Origin: Collinsella aerofaciens
GTDB taxonomy: Bacteria; Actinomycetota; Coriobacteriia; Coriobacteriales; Coriobacteriaceae
Reading direction: 5' to 3'
Assembly (NCBI GenBank): GCA_021639365.1
Contig: JAJXHK010000016.1
Location: 1 to 41,614, forward strand
DNA: 41,614 nucleotides
A program made the translations under genes and the position numbers. Positions 10,053 to 17,681 of the stretch are shown here, one piece after another. Under the pieces are notes generated by a model. That model worked only from the letters and a program-made list of their open reading frames with translations, was not told the DNA's origin and searched no databases. Position 1 is the first letter of the stretch, and every line of letters begins with the position of its first letter.

Positions 10053-10992
10053 GGCGCGCTCCTTTCCTGCGTGCGATTGCGTCCCGTCCCGCTTCCGCTT
10101 TCGTCCGCGAAACCGGCAGGCCCCCGGACTGCTCCTGGAAGAGGTAGAGGTAGACGTCCTCCAGCGTCGGCTCCACGGCGCGCGCGCTCGGATGCGGGCG
10201 CTGCTGCGCCACCACGCGAACAATGGCAGAGCCGTCCTGGGCGTAGTGGATGTTGCCCACCGTGAGCGATGCCGACATGGCGTCTGCCTCCCTCGGGGCG
10301 ACAGTGCACTCCCAGACGCATCCCCTGATGTCCCCTGTGATCTCGTCGACCGTGCCCGTCGTGATGATGCCGCCAGCGCGCATCACGAGGATCTCGTCGG
10401 CGATGTACTCCACATCAGAGACGATGTGCGTGGAAAGGATGACGATCTTGTCTTGGGCGAGAGAGGATATGAGGTTGCGGAAGCGGACGCGCTCCTTGGG
10501 GTCGAGCCCTGCGGTGGGCTCGTCGAGCACGAGGACAGACGGGTCGTTGAGCACCGCCTGGGCGATGCCGAGCCGCTGCTTCATGCCGCCGGAGAAGGTC
10601 TTGACCTTCCGCTTTGCGGCCTCTGCGAGACCGACAACTCCCAGGAGTTCGCGCGTACGCACTTTCGCCTGCTGCGCGGTGAGCCCCTTGAGCGATGCCA
10701 GGTACATCATGAAATCGCAGGCCGTGAAGTCCGGGTAGTAGCCGAAGTCCTGGGGCAGGTACCCGAGGCGCGCCCGATAGCCGTCGCCAAGCTGGTCTAT
10801 GGGGGTGCCCCCGAACAACACGCTTCCCGATGTCGGCCTCATGACGTCGCATATCATGCGCATGAGCGTGGTCTTGCCTGCGCCGTTGGCCCCGAGTAGG
10901 CCGTAGACGCCGGGCGTGAAGCTGAAGCTCACGCGGTCGACGGCGATATGGCTGCCGAACTGCTTGGTGAGCCTGTCAAGCCTGAGTTCCAT
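10045..10992 (-). CDS. ABC transporter ATP-binding protein
   Basis: This 315-residue ATPase starts at ATG 10992 (MELRLDRLTKQFG) behind AAGGAA; a longer frame to 11028 lacks a ribosome site. It has Walker A GANGAGKTT, a Q-loop in LGYLPQDFG, the signature FSGGMKQRLG, Walker B VLVLDEPTAGLDP and the switch histidine in STHIVSD. About 80 further residues end the protein, as in the CcmA/YadG type of exporter ATPases. It overlaps the permease by 8 bases and lies 48 bases after the membrane protein gene. The pair would form an ATP-driven transporter in the cytoplasmic membrane, controlled together with the ECF sigma factor of the same operon. Confidence 0.93.
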   Translation of the reverse strand: MELRLDRLTKQFGSHIAVDRVSFSFTPGVYGLLGANGAGKTTLMRMICDVMRPTSGSVLFGGTPIDQLGDGYRARLGYLPQDFGYYPDFTACDFMMYLASLKGLTAQQAKVRTRELLGVVGLAEAAKRKVKTFSGGMKQRLGIAQAVLNDPSVLVLDEPTAGLDPKERVRFRNLISSLAQDKIVILSTHIVSDVEYIADEILVMRAGGIITTGTVDEITGDIRGCVWECTVAPREADAMSASLTVGNIHYAQDGSAIVRVVAQQRPHPSARAVEPTLEDVYLYLFQEQSGGLPVSRTKAEAGRDAIARRKGARRG

Positions 10993-11040
10993 GTTCGTTC
11001 CTTGTCCTTCGTTCGATGTTGCAGGCATGCAGGAGGAGAG

Positions 11041-11826
11041 CTAGAGCGCCGCCTTTGACGGGCGTGGCGAGAGGCCGCCTGAGACGCAGCGTATGAGCCT
11101 TGACGCCTCCAGGGCGGCGAGCGCCATGGAGGCCATGAGCGCCGTGACCCATACGGCGAGAGACGCGCCCTCGTACCAGAGGGGGAACGCCGTACTCAGC
11201 AGCCAGAGCGCTGCGAGTACGGACATCGCAGGGGCGACGCTGGCGACGAGCGAGTTGCCCGGCAGACGGCGCGCCGCATAGAAGCAGGCGGCACACGAGC
11301 AGAAGAACGGCGTGCATGCGTACAGCAGTACGCGAAGCGCGTCGATCCCCGCGAGCGTTGGCACTGCCGCAACGGAGAGCGTAATCCAAAGCACGTCGGC
11401 AAGGCCGAAAAGCAAAAGCCTGCTCGCCAACACTTGCACGCAGCTGAACCGGCACGAGTACTCCATCTCGCAGACGCGGGTCTCGAAGCTCTTGAATACC
11501 GATGGTGCCGCTATGGCAACCGAGAGGGCCGATGCCGCCATGACGACGACGGGACTTCCCGAGCGCGGGCCGATCACGCCGACGAGAACGAGCATGCATG
11601 CCAGAAGCGCGATCTGGAGCATCCATGCCCAGGGACGCACGAACCGGACCTGGCTCGCGACGAACCGCCAGAGCGGGATGTAATCCGCCTCCCTCGCGCC
11701 TCCGCAGGCGCGAGCCGCCTCTGCTTCCACGAGCAGCAAGGTGCGCTTGCGCGCCGAGGCATCGGGGGATGCCGCGTCGGCGGCGTAGTAGCTCCTCAGC
11801 GCATCCTTTAGCTTCGAGTCATCCAT
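11041..11826 (-). CDS. Six-helix membrane protein coupled to an ECF sigma factor
   Basis: This 261-residue protein has a cytoplasmic N-terminus of about 65 residues (MDDSKLKDALRSYYAADAAS) and then six hydrophobic segments, including LQIALLACMLVLVGVIG, VVVMAASALSVAIA and VWVTALMASMALAALEA. Its ATG overlaps the sigma factor stop by 8 bases (ATGGATGA), with GGAGAAGG just upstream. The position directly after a sigma gene and the soluble head before the helices suggest an anti-sigma or sensor role, but I see no zinc anti-sigma motif. It could also be a transporter subunit. The family is not recognised. Confidence 0.7.
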   Translation of the reverse strand: MDDSKLKDALRSYYAADAASPDASARKRTLLLVEAEAARACGGAREADYIPLWRFVASQVRFVRPWAWMLQIALLACMLVLVGVIGPRSGSPVVVMAASALSVAIAAPSVFKSFETRVCEMEYSCRFSCVQVLASRLLLFGLADVLWITLSVAAVPTLAGIDALRVLLYACTPFFCSCAACFYAARRLPGNSLVASVAPAMSVLAALWLLSTAFPLWYEGASLAVWVTALMASMALAALEASRLIRCVSGGLSPRPSKAAL

Positions 11827-12355
11827 TGCCTTCTCCCATCAGTTCCTTGAGCCTGCTGAGCGCGCGCCGCTCGATTCGATAGAGAGCGAACCTCGACTTC
11901 CCCGTCACGGCGGAGATATCGGACATAGGCAGGTCCTGGTCGTAGCGAAGCTCGATGACCTCGCGCTCCTCTTCCGTAAGGCGGGCGAGGGCACCCGCCA
12001 TGGTCAGCCGTCCGTCCATGTCTGCATGCCGCACGTCAGGAATTGTCTGCACATCGTCCTCGTCCAAGGCACCAACCGGTCTCTGACCTCGGTAGAAGTC
12101 GGCACAGACATTGCGCGCGCAGGCGTAGAGATACGCAAGGGGCTTTCCATGCTCGGCGTATAGCGCATCGCTCCGCACGAGCCGAAGGAACACCTCCTGC
12201 GTCACGTCTTGGGCATCCTCTTTCGAGGGGAGCCTTCGCGCGCAGTAGCGGTATACCTTGTCGTAGTGCTCCTCTGCGAAGCGCCCTGCCAAAGAGTCGT
12301 TCTCGCGGCCTGGCGCGTCCGCCCTGCCGTTGCTGCCGTATGGAAAGCTATGCAT
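11819..12355 (-). CDS. ECF-type RNA polymerase sigma factor
   Basis: This 178-residue protein has sigma region 2 at about residues 22-85 (AEEHYDKVYRYCARRLPSKEDAQDVTQEVFLRLVR) in pieces typical of ECF factors, a linker, and region 4 at about 118-172 (LTEEEREVIELRYDQDLPMSDISAVTG plus a recognition helix with RRALSRLKELM). Regions 1 and 3 are absent. The start ATG 12355 follows TAGGAGGTGAGG. It is the first gene of a four-gene minus-strand operon with the membrane protein, ATPase and permease, so it probably responds to an envelope or antibiotic signal and drives expression of the transporter. The usual autoregulated ECF promoter could not be located with confidence. Confidence 0.9.
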   Translation of the reverse strand: MHSFPYGSNGRADAPGRENDSLAGRFAEEHYDKVYRYCARRLPSKEDAQDVTQEVFLRLVRSDALYAEHGKPLAYLYACARNVCADFYRGQRPVGALDEDDVQTIPDVRHADMDGRLTMAGALARLTEEEREVIELRYDQDLPMSDISAVTGKSRFALYRIERRALSRLKELMGEGNG

Positions 12356-12434
12356 TCTCTTCCCTCACCTCCTATAGGGCATAACGTGGTTTGGCGCCGG
12401 GATGTGCGCGGAATTTTGAAATTTACATCCCATT

Positions 12435-12623
12435 TTGTATCCATGCGGCAGCCCTGTGAGTGGCGGGCATTTCACTGAATTCCAGCATGTCAGGGATGAT
12501 GGCTGGGATATTAATGGGGTTAGGGTGCATCCAGAGCTTATTGCATCGGGCGGCTTGAGCGTTTTCGGAGAAGAGATTGGGCGGTTTATGCGAGAGTATT
12601 TAAGAGGTGGCACCGCTCATTAG
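12435..12623 (+). pseudogene. Possible gene remnant
   Basis: An open frame without a good start or ribosome site ends at a TAG near 12623. Its second half (DDGWDINGVRVHPELIAS, then GGLSVFGEEIGRFMREYL) looks like real protein rather than noise, with a plausible helix at the end. No family is recognised. It may be the broken tail of a gene lost when the neighbouring toxin-antitoxin island arrived. Confidence 0.2.
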
Positions 12624-12675
12624 AAAACCCTAACGTCAGACGAGTATCAGTCTGAGTGGTCTAGGTACAGAATTA

Positions 12676-12715
12676 AATTGATCTCAAAAGTCAATATTGA
12701 CCTCAGAGATCAATT
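12676..12715. promoter_or_regulatory. 40-bp nested palindromic operator of the higBA operon
   Basis: The outer arms AATTGATCTC (12676-12685) and GAGATCAATT (12706-12715) pair perfectly, and the centre GTCAATATTGAC (12690-12701) is itself a perfect palindrome. Both share the same axis between 12695 and 12696. The operator covers the -35 element of the promoter below, so a dimeric HTH protein, most simply the HigA product, would repress by exclusion. Confidence 0.7.
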
Positions 12716-12725
12716 GCAATATCCT
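12697..12725 (+). promoter_or_regulatory. Promoter of higB-higA
   Basis: TTGACC (12697-12702) and TATCCT (12720-12725) are 17 bp apart. Transcription would begin near 12732, practically at the AAAGGAGGT ribosome site (12732-12740), giving a very short leader. If so, the start point may actually be a few bases earlier. Confidence 0.6.
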
Positions 12726-12744
12726 TCTATCAAAGGAGGTGGCG

Positions 12745-13059
12745 ATGGATATCGAATATGCAAGCAAGTCGCTGGAGAAGAGCCTCAAGGATCAGAGGGC
12801 GATAACGAGGAACTACGGCAAGATAGCCAAGAACCTCATTCATCGTCTTTCCGATCTGCGGGTTGCGAATGACCTTTCGCAGATTACCCATCTGCCGCCG
12901 CCGCGCAGGCACAAGCTGACCGGCAACTTTGAGGGCTGCTGGGGAATCGACCTCAGCAAGAACATGAGACTGGTCATCCGTCCCGTCGGGGAGTTTGACC
13001 CGGATGACCTTACGACGATCACCAGCGTCTGCATCGTGGATATTCAGGACTACCACTGA
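12745..13059 (+). CDS. higB: HigB-type (RelE superfamily) mRNA interferase toxin
   Basis: This 104-residue protein starts at ATG 12745 with AAAGGAGGT 4 bases upstream. The C-terminal half reads RRHKLTGNF, then WGIDLSKNMRLVIRPVG and a final strand CIVDIQDYH, the pattern of the HigB / plasmid system killer family, which cleaves mRNA on the ribosome. Size matches the family (90-110). The antitoxin gene follows after 22 bases, the toxin-first order typical of higBA. A palindromic operator overlaps the promoter, as expected for autoregulation. Confidence 0.88.
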   Translation: MDIEYASKSLEKSLKDQRAITRNYGKIAKNLIHRLSDLRVANDLSQITHLPPPRRHKLTGNFEGCWGIDLSKNMRLVIRPVGEFDPDDLTTITSVCIVDIQDYH

Positions 13060-13081
13060 GCTAGGAGAGGAGAAGATAGCT

Positions 13082-14134
13082 ATGAGTGATTTCATCGTCG
13101 CGCCCGGCGAGATCATCAAGGAATACCTTGATGCGCGCGGTTTGACCCAAAAGGAAGTTTCGAAGCGTACCGGCGTGAGCGAGCGCCACCTCTCCCAGCT
13201 TCTGAACGGGAAGACCAGGCTTACCGAGGACATGGCGCTGAAGCTTGAGAAGGTCATGCCCGACGTTCCCGCGAGTTTTTGGCTTAACTATGAGGTCAAG
13301 TATCAGGAGTACCTTGCCCGCGAACGCGAGGAGGCGCATCTGGAGGAGCTTGACCTTAAGGAGATCGCCAAGAGGTTTCATTTCAAGGAGGTCTTTCCGC
13401 GAACGAGCATGTCTTTGGTTGAGCAAGCTGCGGCTATGCTGAAGATTCTGGGCGTTTCGGATTTTGACCGCTACATGACTGCAATTCCCGGCGGGATGGA
13501 GTTCATGCAGGATGGTGGCAATTCGGAGGCTGTTGCCGTTTGGCTCGGGCTCTGCAAAGAGGAGATTGAGACTCAGAATAAGGATTTAAGCGATACTCAA
13601 TACTCTAGAGAGCTGCTTGAGTCGTCGCTTGGTCGTTTGAAGAAGATTGCCCTGAATCCAGATGTAAACGGTTCTATCAAGAGCGCACGCAAGTTTCTGA
13701 ACAGGTGTGGAGTTTACCTAGTTGAGCATGAAGCTATCTCGAACGCTAAAGTACGTGGCGTGTTGACAACCTACTTGGGTCATCCTGCCATTTTCATCAG
13801 CAAGCGATACAAGACTCATGATCATGTCTGGTTTACGGTCGTGCATGAGCTTGCACACCTCTTGTTTCATTACGACCCCAAGCAGCAAATCGTGTCGATG
13901 GAAGAACTTGCAAGCGAAGAGCATAAGGACGAAGAGGCCAATGCGTTCGCAAGGCGTTTCTTCGTAGACCTGGACGAGTATGAGAGCTTTGTTGCAGCCG
14001 GTCATTTTACTGAGGGAAGAATCAGGGAATTCTCGTCCAGCCAGAGGGTGGATCCGGGTATTACGGTCGGCTTTCTTCAGCATGATGGATGCATCGGGTT
14101 TGACGCTTTCTCTAATCTTAAGTCCGCTTGTTAG
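13082..14134 (+). CDS. higA: HigA-type antitoxin fused to an ImmA/IrrE metallopeptidase
   Basis: This 350-residue protein starts at ATG 13082, with AGGAGAGGAG upstream; it is far longer than a plain HigA (about 100). Residues 10-60 are an XRE helix-turn-helix (LTQKEVSKRTGVSERHLSQLL). Residues about 205-345 are a COG2856 ImmA/IrrE domain with the zinc protease motif HELAH at 255-259 and a likely third ligand E285 in DEEANAFARRF. The protein would bind the toxin and repress the operon, while the protease domain could cleave itself, another repressor or the antitoxin part upon a signal. Codon use is more AT-rich from about 13430 onward than in the surrounding core genes, a sign of transfer. The sce7725-like gene follows after 13 bases, probably in the same transcript. 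Confidence 0.88.
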   Translation: MSDFIVAPGEIIKEYLDARGLTQKEVSKRTGVSERHLSQLLNGKTRLTEDMALKLEKVMPDVPASFWLNYEVKYQEYLAREREEAHLEELDLKEIAKRFHFKEVFPRTSMSLVEQAAAMLKILGVSDFDRYMTAIPGGMEFMQDGGNSEAVAVWLGLCKEEIETQNKDLSDTQYSRELLESSLGRLKKIALNPDVNGSIKSARKFLNRCGVYLVEHEAISNAKVRGVLTTYLGHPAIFISKRYKTHDHVWFTVVHELAHLLFHYDPKQQIVSMEELASEEHKDEEANAFARRFFVDLDEYESFVAAGHFTEGRIREFSSSQRVDPGITVGFLQHDGCIGFDAFSNLKSAC

Positions 14135-14147
14135 TAGGTGACGCCCC

Positions 14148-15290
14148 ATGTATGTCCTCACACTAAAGAATCGCCTAAATGAGTTCAGGGCCGTACAAAG
14201 GCTGCGGGAGCTCGGACTTTTAGACGAAGGGCTTCTGCCTTTGGTCGAGGTGGTTAAGAAGGACGTTGCCTTTGATAAGCTGGTCGATCCCTCAACGGGT
14301 GAGTACGTCAAGGTCAACAAGCCATATAAAAGTGGAAAGCGCAAAGGTCAGCCCCGTATGTGCACGGTAGATGATCTTGAGACTGAGCGCGATGTCACCT
14401 TGGATAACATTAGTGATGCCTTTGCCGGTAAAAAGGTGTTGGTCGACTTCTTCCGCTGCTATATGCCCAAATACAAAGGCGCCGACCCCTCAAAATGCAA
14501 GCTTGTTCTTAAAATGAGCAACGACTTGGCGTTTTACGAGGAGGCGGTTAAGCGGCTTGCCGACTATCGAGATCTCATCCCGGTCATCTCGGTGATTGAC
14601 GAGCTGTCCAACCTCTCACCAAAATCCTTGGAAGCTTTGATTTTGGAGCTAAGGAAGACTTCTTCAAATAAACCAGTCGCCATCCGGATATCGACATATG
14701 AGGGGTACGAGCACATCTTGTCTGACCTTTTGGGGCCAGATGACTACTTGATTTACGACATCAACGAGACCCCGCCCGCTTCTCGTATCGAAGAGTTTGA
14801 CGAGTTGGCTGACCTTCATATTGCTGCGCACTCTGTCCTACTGTGTTCGCCGCGCAAACGCGATGACGGGAACAAGGTGTACGAAGATGGCTGTTTCATC
14901 GACAATAGCCACATTCGTGACTTTTCCGAATATGGTTTCGAAGGCGTCGGCGACTATGCCGGGCTTCGTGATTCCTTACCGCCCCGTCCGGGCGCGGGGG
15001 CCACTGGACGTGCTCTTGCCCTTTTTTATGACGGTTCATCAAATACCTTCAAAAGGTATATCAATCCAGACGTGAAGAAAGGCCAATCCGGCTACGACGA
15101 TGTCGTAAAACAGATACTTGCAGACAGGGGCGAGCTGGAAAGACGTGCTGGCGAATGCGCCGTACTGTCTGAAATAGCTGATCATGCCGCAGCCGGAAAC
15201 TATGGCGGTTGGCAGACTTGGATTGTGTACACCGTTGTTCGCTACGTGCAGCAGCTCTACCTCGCCCACGGTAACAGCTACAACCTCTAG
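14148..15290 (+). CDS. sce7725 / beta family protein (uncharacterised)
   Basis: This 380-residue protein begins MYVLTLKNRLNEFRAVQRLR and then LLPLVEVVKKD, which resembles the opening of the sce7725 and related 'beta protein' families (aromatic start, a helix, then PLIEP/PLVEV). AGTAGGTGACG lies before ATG 14148. It continues as alternating strands and helices (KKVLVDFFRCYMP, LIPVISVIDELS, KPVAIRISTY, DYLIYDINETP), compatible with a TIM-barrel-like fold; no catalytic motif stands out. It follows the antitoxin by 13 bases and converges on the sce7726-like gene. Genes called sce7725 and sce7726 are named as neighbours, which supports the call. GC content is below that of the core genes. Confidence 0.6.
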   Translation: MYVLTLKNRLNEFRAVQRLRELGLLDEGLLPLVEVVKKDVAFDKLVDPSTGEYVKVNKPYKSGKRKGQPRMCTVDDLETERDVTLDNISDAFAGKKVLVDFFRCYMPKYKGADPSKCKLVLKMSNDLAFYEEAVKRLADYRDLIPVISVIDELSNLSPKSLEALILELRKTSSNKPVAIRISTYEGYEHILSDLLGPDDYLIYDINETPPASRIEEFDELADLHIAAHSVLLCSPRKRDDGNKVYEDGCFIDNSHIRDFSEYGFEGVGDYAGLRDSLPPRPGAGATGRALALFYDGSSNTFKRYINPDVKKGQSGYDDVVKQILADRGELERRAGECAVLSEIADHAAAGNYGGWQTWIVYTVVRYVQQLYLAHGNSYNL

Positions 15291-16108
15291 TACACAATCT
15301 CCGGCTCTAGTCTGTTGCGGTAGAACCATTCGTAGTCAATACCGAAGACCTGCGGCTTTACTTTGCAGAAGTGCTCCCAGTAGGCACCGTAGCGTTGCTT
15401 GAGATAGGCCTTAAACAGCCGATTGATTTTGGCTTGGCTGTTCTCGGCAAGACACTCTTGAATGATGGCGGGCTTTGACGTGCCCCCGCCGTCGATGCCG
15501 AAGGTCTCGCAGAGGGCGCGCTTGGGCATGACCGCGAGCTGCTTTTCGGAGTCCAGGTTGGTGCTTTTGATGGCTTTGCGCTGTGCCTTGAAGTGATAGG
15601 AGCCGTCCCTTGCGTCCTGGCTGTAGGAGTAAATCCCACAGGCCTCGGGGACGTAGCTTGGCAGTTCTTGCCAACGCTTGTCGGACGTCACGACGTAGAC
15701 GGTCTCGAACACGTCGAAGTAGTCGCTCAACTGGCCCTCGAGACGATCGAACGTGTCGAGGTCGGTCTTGATCTCGTAGGCGGCGCTGTGGCCGTTGACC
15801 TTACACATGTCCACGCGGCTGTTGCCGATGGGAAGCTCGAAGATGGAGATGTTCGCGGGGCTCAGCGGAAAGAGGACCTTATCGATGAAATTGGCCTTGA
15901 TGGTGGCTTCGTTCGGGTAATAACCCATCACCAAGTCGTTGATGGTCCTTCGGGCCGCGTATTTGGAGTCGAGCGCGGGGGCGAAGTCGCCGAGGACGTC
16001 TTGGATGATGGAGATGAGCTTGGATTCGGAGAGAACAGTCGAGTATGAATCGTAGAGCCGCTTTGCAGTCTCCCTCAACTCTATGTCATCAAGTAGCATG
16101 GTCTCCAT
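15287..16108 (-). CDS. sce7726 family protein, putative PD-(D/E)XK nuclease
   Basis: This 273-residue protein is taken from ATG 16108, with GGAGGT 4 bases upstream; the next ATG, three codons on, is possible. The longer frame to 16483 is GC-driven and lacks support. The centre reads IFELPIGNSRVDM, then AAYEIKTDLDTFDRLEGQLSDY in two blocks. E91, D100, E112 and K114 with Q126 match the PD-(D/E)XK nuclease fold (D, ExK, then Q helix). This fits the sce7726 family as I know it. It converges on the sce7725-like gene and the two stop codons share the palindrome CTAG at 15287-15290. A TAAAAT at 16126-16131 (minus strand) may be its -10. A DNA-cleaving defence function is inferred. Confidence 0.7.
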   Translation of the reverse strand: METMLLDDIELRETAKRLYDSYSTVLSESKLISIIQDVLGDFAPALDSKYAARRTINDLVMGYYPNEATIKANFIDKVLFPLSPANISIFELPIGNSRVDMCKVNGHSAAYEIKTDLDTFDRLEGQLSDYFDVFETVYVVTSDKRWQELPSYVPEACGIYSYSQDARDGSYHFKAQRKAIKSTNLDSEKQLAVMPKRALCETFGIDGGGTSKPAIIQECLAENSQAKINRLFKAYLKQRYGAYWEHFCKVKPQVFGIDYEWFYRNRLEPEIVY

Positions 16109-16317
16109 CGTTACCTCCGATGGGAATTTTACCATGATGGCCCAAAAACGCTTCTTAAGTTCGGTGTGTGTAACCCAGTGGGACGTATTTCTTCGGGCAC
16201 TGCCGCCTTGCGGCTCCGATGCGCGGTTGACTTTTTGACGCCCGCCTAGGCTGCTCTTGATGAGTAACCAGGCGGGCATCTTGTTGTGCTTGCCGTACGA
16301 GCGGAAAGGCGGTTCTC

Positions 16318-16773
16318 GTGAAGGAGGGATCGAATGGCGGGCAAGCGGACGAGGCGCAGCAGCAAGAGGCGGGCTCGGAAGACGCGCAGGAGCAAGGGGA
16401 AGTGACGGCCCTGGGCGGAGCCGGCGACGACTACCAGGCGATGCTTGCGAAGCGGGACGAGCGGATCGCGGAGTTTGAGGCACAGGTGGCCGATGCCTCC
16501 GCTTCCAAGGAGGCTGCCGAGGCGCTTCGCGGTGAGATCGAGGCGGTGAAGACCGCCGCTACGGACGAGCGCGTGGAGTACGAGCTGCGCCTCGTGGGCG
16601 CTCGCAGCGTAACGGCGGCCAAGGCTCTGCTCGCGGATCACGGCGGCGACGTGGTGGCGCTCAAGGTGTCGCGCCATGTGGGCGACGGCGTGGAGAGCGG
16701 GCCAACGCAGGCGGCCCGCGCCGTGCTGGCGGAGCTTAGCGGCGCGGGGATCGCATTCTGCGGGGTGGCGTGA
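16318..16773 (+). CDS. Coiled-coil phage-scaffold-like protein, chimeric or truncated
   Basis: The 151-residue frame starts at GTG 16318 with AAAGG upstream. Residues 35-90 form a charged coiled coil (DDYQAMLAKRDERIAEFEAQ) followed by ERVEYELRLVGARSVTAAKALL and ADHGGDVVALK, which resembles phage minor structural or scaffold proteins. In those, ALK normally leads to a further conserved end. Here it runs into SRHVGDGVESGPTQAARAVL and stops, suggesting a junction by deletion. No capsid gene remains nearby. A strong GGAGG also fits a short basic overlapping frame at 16334, probably by chance. I regard this as the remnant of a prophage or integrative element, possibly still expressed. Confidence 0.4.
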   Translation: MKEGSNGGQADEAQQQEAGSEDAQEQGEVTALGGAGDDYQAMLAKRDERIAEFEAQVADASASKEAAEALRGEIEAVKTAATDERVEYELRLVGARSVTAAKALLADHGGDVVALKVSRHVGDGVESGPTQAARAVLAELSGAGIAFCGVA

Positions 16774-16789
16774 TGCCGGGGCGGCGCCG

Positions 16790-17017
16790 ATGCGGCGGTC
16801 GCTTCTGCCGGACGCGATGAGCGTGCGGGTGCCGTTGGAGGACGGGTTCATACGGCTCGGCGCGGGTCGTAAGGCGCGTGCGTCCCATGTAATGGGGGAA
16901 ACCGCAGCCAGCGATGCTTGGTGTGTGGCGGATATGCGAGGGGGTGGCAGGCGGAAAGGGAGCTTATTCACTTTCCCAAACCGCTCTGGTCATTTGAACG
17001 AGGCGCGATCTCTTTGA
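16790..17017 (+). pseudogene. Phage-like gene remnant
   Basis: The open frame reads MRRSLLPDAMSVRVPLEDGF and then IRLGAGRKARASHVMGETAA. The opening resembles a small phage head or joining protein, but there is no ribosome site, the ATG that overlaps the preceding stop (16773) is in another frame, and the tail looks random. The order after a scaffold-like fragment supports phage origin. Low certainty. Confidence 0.25.
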
Positions 17018-17101
17018 GCTTCTTGGGAGTCGGGGGCGCAGGTTCAGTGCGACAGAGCTGATATGTGCTCACGTTCCGCGCAAAGTTGCCGGATTGTCGA
17101 T

Positions 17102-17305
17102 ATGAGGAGAATGCCAGACGGGCTTATCGAGGAAACCGGCCTGCTATACGTCGGCGTCACTCGCGCTCGAAAGGCGGTATATGCCTCCGCCTCGATGCAA
17201 CGCAGGACAAAGTTGGGGGACTATCAGGCCACCTGTCCCTCTTGTCTAATGCCTATTCCGGGTATTGCGCCTGTGAGCTGGGCGGTGATGGATACGGAGA
17301 GCTGA
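17102..17305 (+). pseudogene. Fragment of a UvrD/PcrA-type superfamily I helicase
   Basis: Residues reading GLIEETGLLYVGVTRARKAV match helicase motif VI of UvrD/Rep/PcrA proteins (EERRLLYVGVTRA...). The rest of the helicase is missing upstream, where frames are closed, so only the last part remains. The following residues (KLGDYQATCPSCLM) fit the usual variable tail of such helicases. There is no start of its own; it is a relic. Confidence 0.5.
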
Positions 17306-17314
17306 CTTCTGGTG

Positions 17315-17443
17315 CTACGAGACGTGTCCGCTATGGCCGTATGGCCGTGAGAGCCGATCGGCCGCCCTGTCTATGACCTCGCTGAGCATGGCCAGACCGT
17401 TCTTCAGCTCGCTCTGCTTGGAGAAGTAGTCCCTGTGCGCCAT
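17315..17443 (-). other. Small open frame in decayed region
   Basis: A 42-residue frame begins MAHRDYFSKQSELKNGLAML and continues SEVIDRAADRLSRPYGH. It reads like a helical protein fragment but has no ribosome site, and its ATG sits inside a long inverted repeat. It may be the exposed end of a mobile-element gene. No family is recognised. Confidence 0.2.
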
Positions 17444-17491
17444 GAATCGTCTGCGCAGGGCTCGGAGCTGCCCGGCGCAGACGATTCATGG
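17440..17491. repeat. 17-bp perfect inverted repeat
   Basis: CCATGAATCGTCTGCGC (17440-17456) and its exact complement (17475-17491) enclose 18 bases that can themselves pair GGGC/GCCC. There is no T-tract, so it is not a normal terminator. It resembles the folded end of a mobile element or a palindromic extragenic repeat. Confidence 0.6.
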
Positions 17492-17552
17492 CCGTTCCCT
17501 TGTTGTCGCGATGCCGGAATCTCCCATATCGGCTCCACAAGATAAGAAAAAT

Positions 17553-17601
17553 GCGGCTGAAGGTACAGGTACCCGCAGCCGCTAAAAGCCCTAGGGCTTT
17601 T
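17553..17601. terminator. Two adjacent hairpins, possible bidirectional terminator
   Basis: GCGGCTG..CAGCCGC (17553-17582) is followed by the perfect AAAAGCCC-TA-GGGCTTTT (17584-17601). The second has T-runs on both strands, so it could stop transcription both ways between the decayed island and ftsE. Confidence 0.5.
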
Positions 17602-17681
17602 CACAATGATTGAAGTATGCCCGATTGAGGCGGACGGGGGAAGCGCTTGGAAAGCGCGGACCATCCATCAGAGGAGTTCGG

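Noticed and set aside
16334..16405. 23-residue very basic peptide with a good GGAGG
   Set aside because: It lies inside the scaffold-like frame, and its basic content comes from reading Ala/Glu/Gln codons in another frame; the region is decayed.
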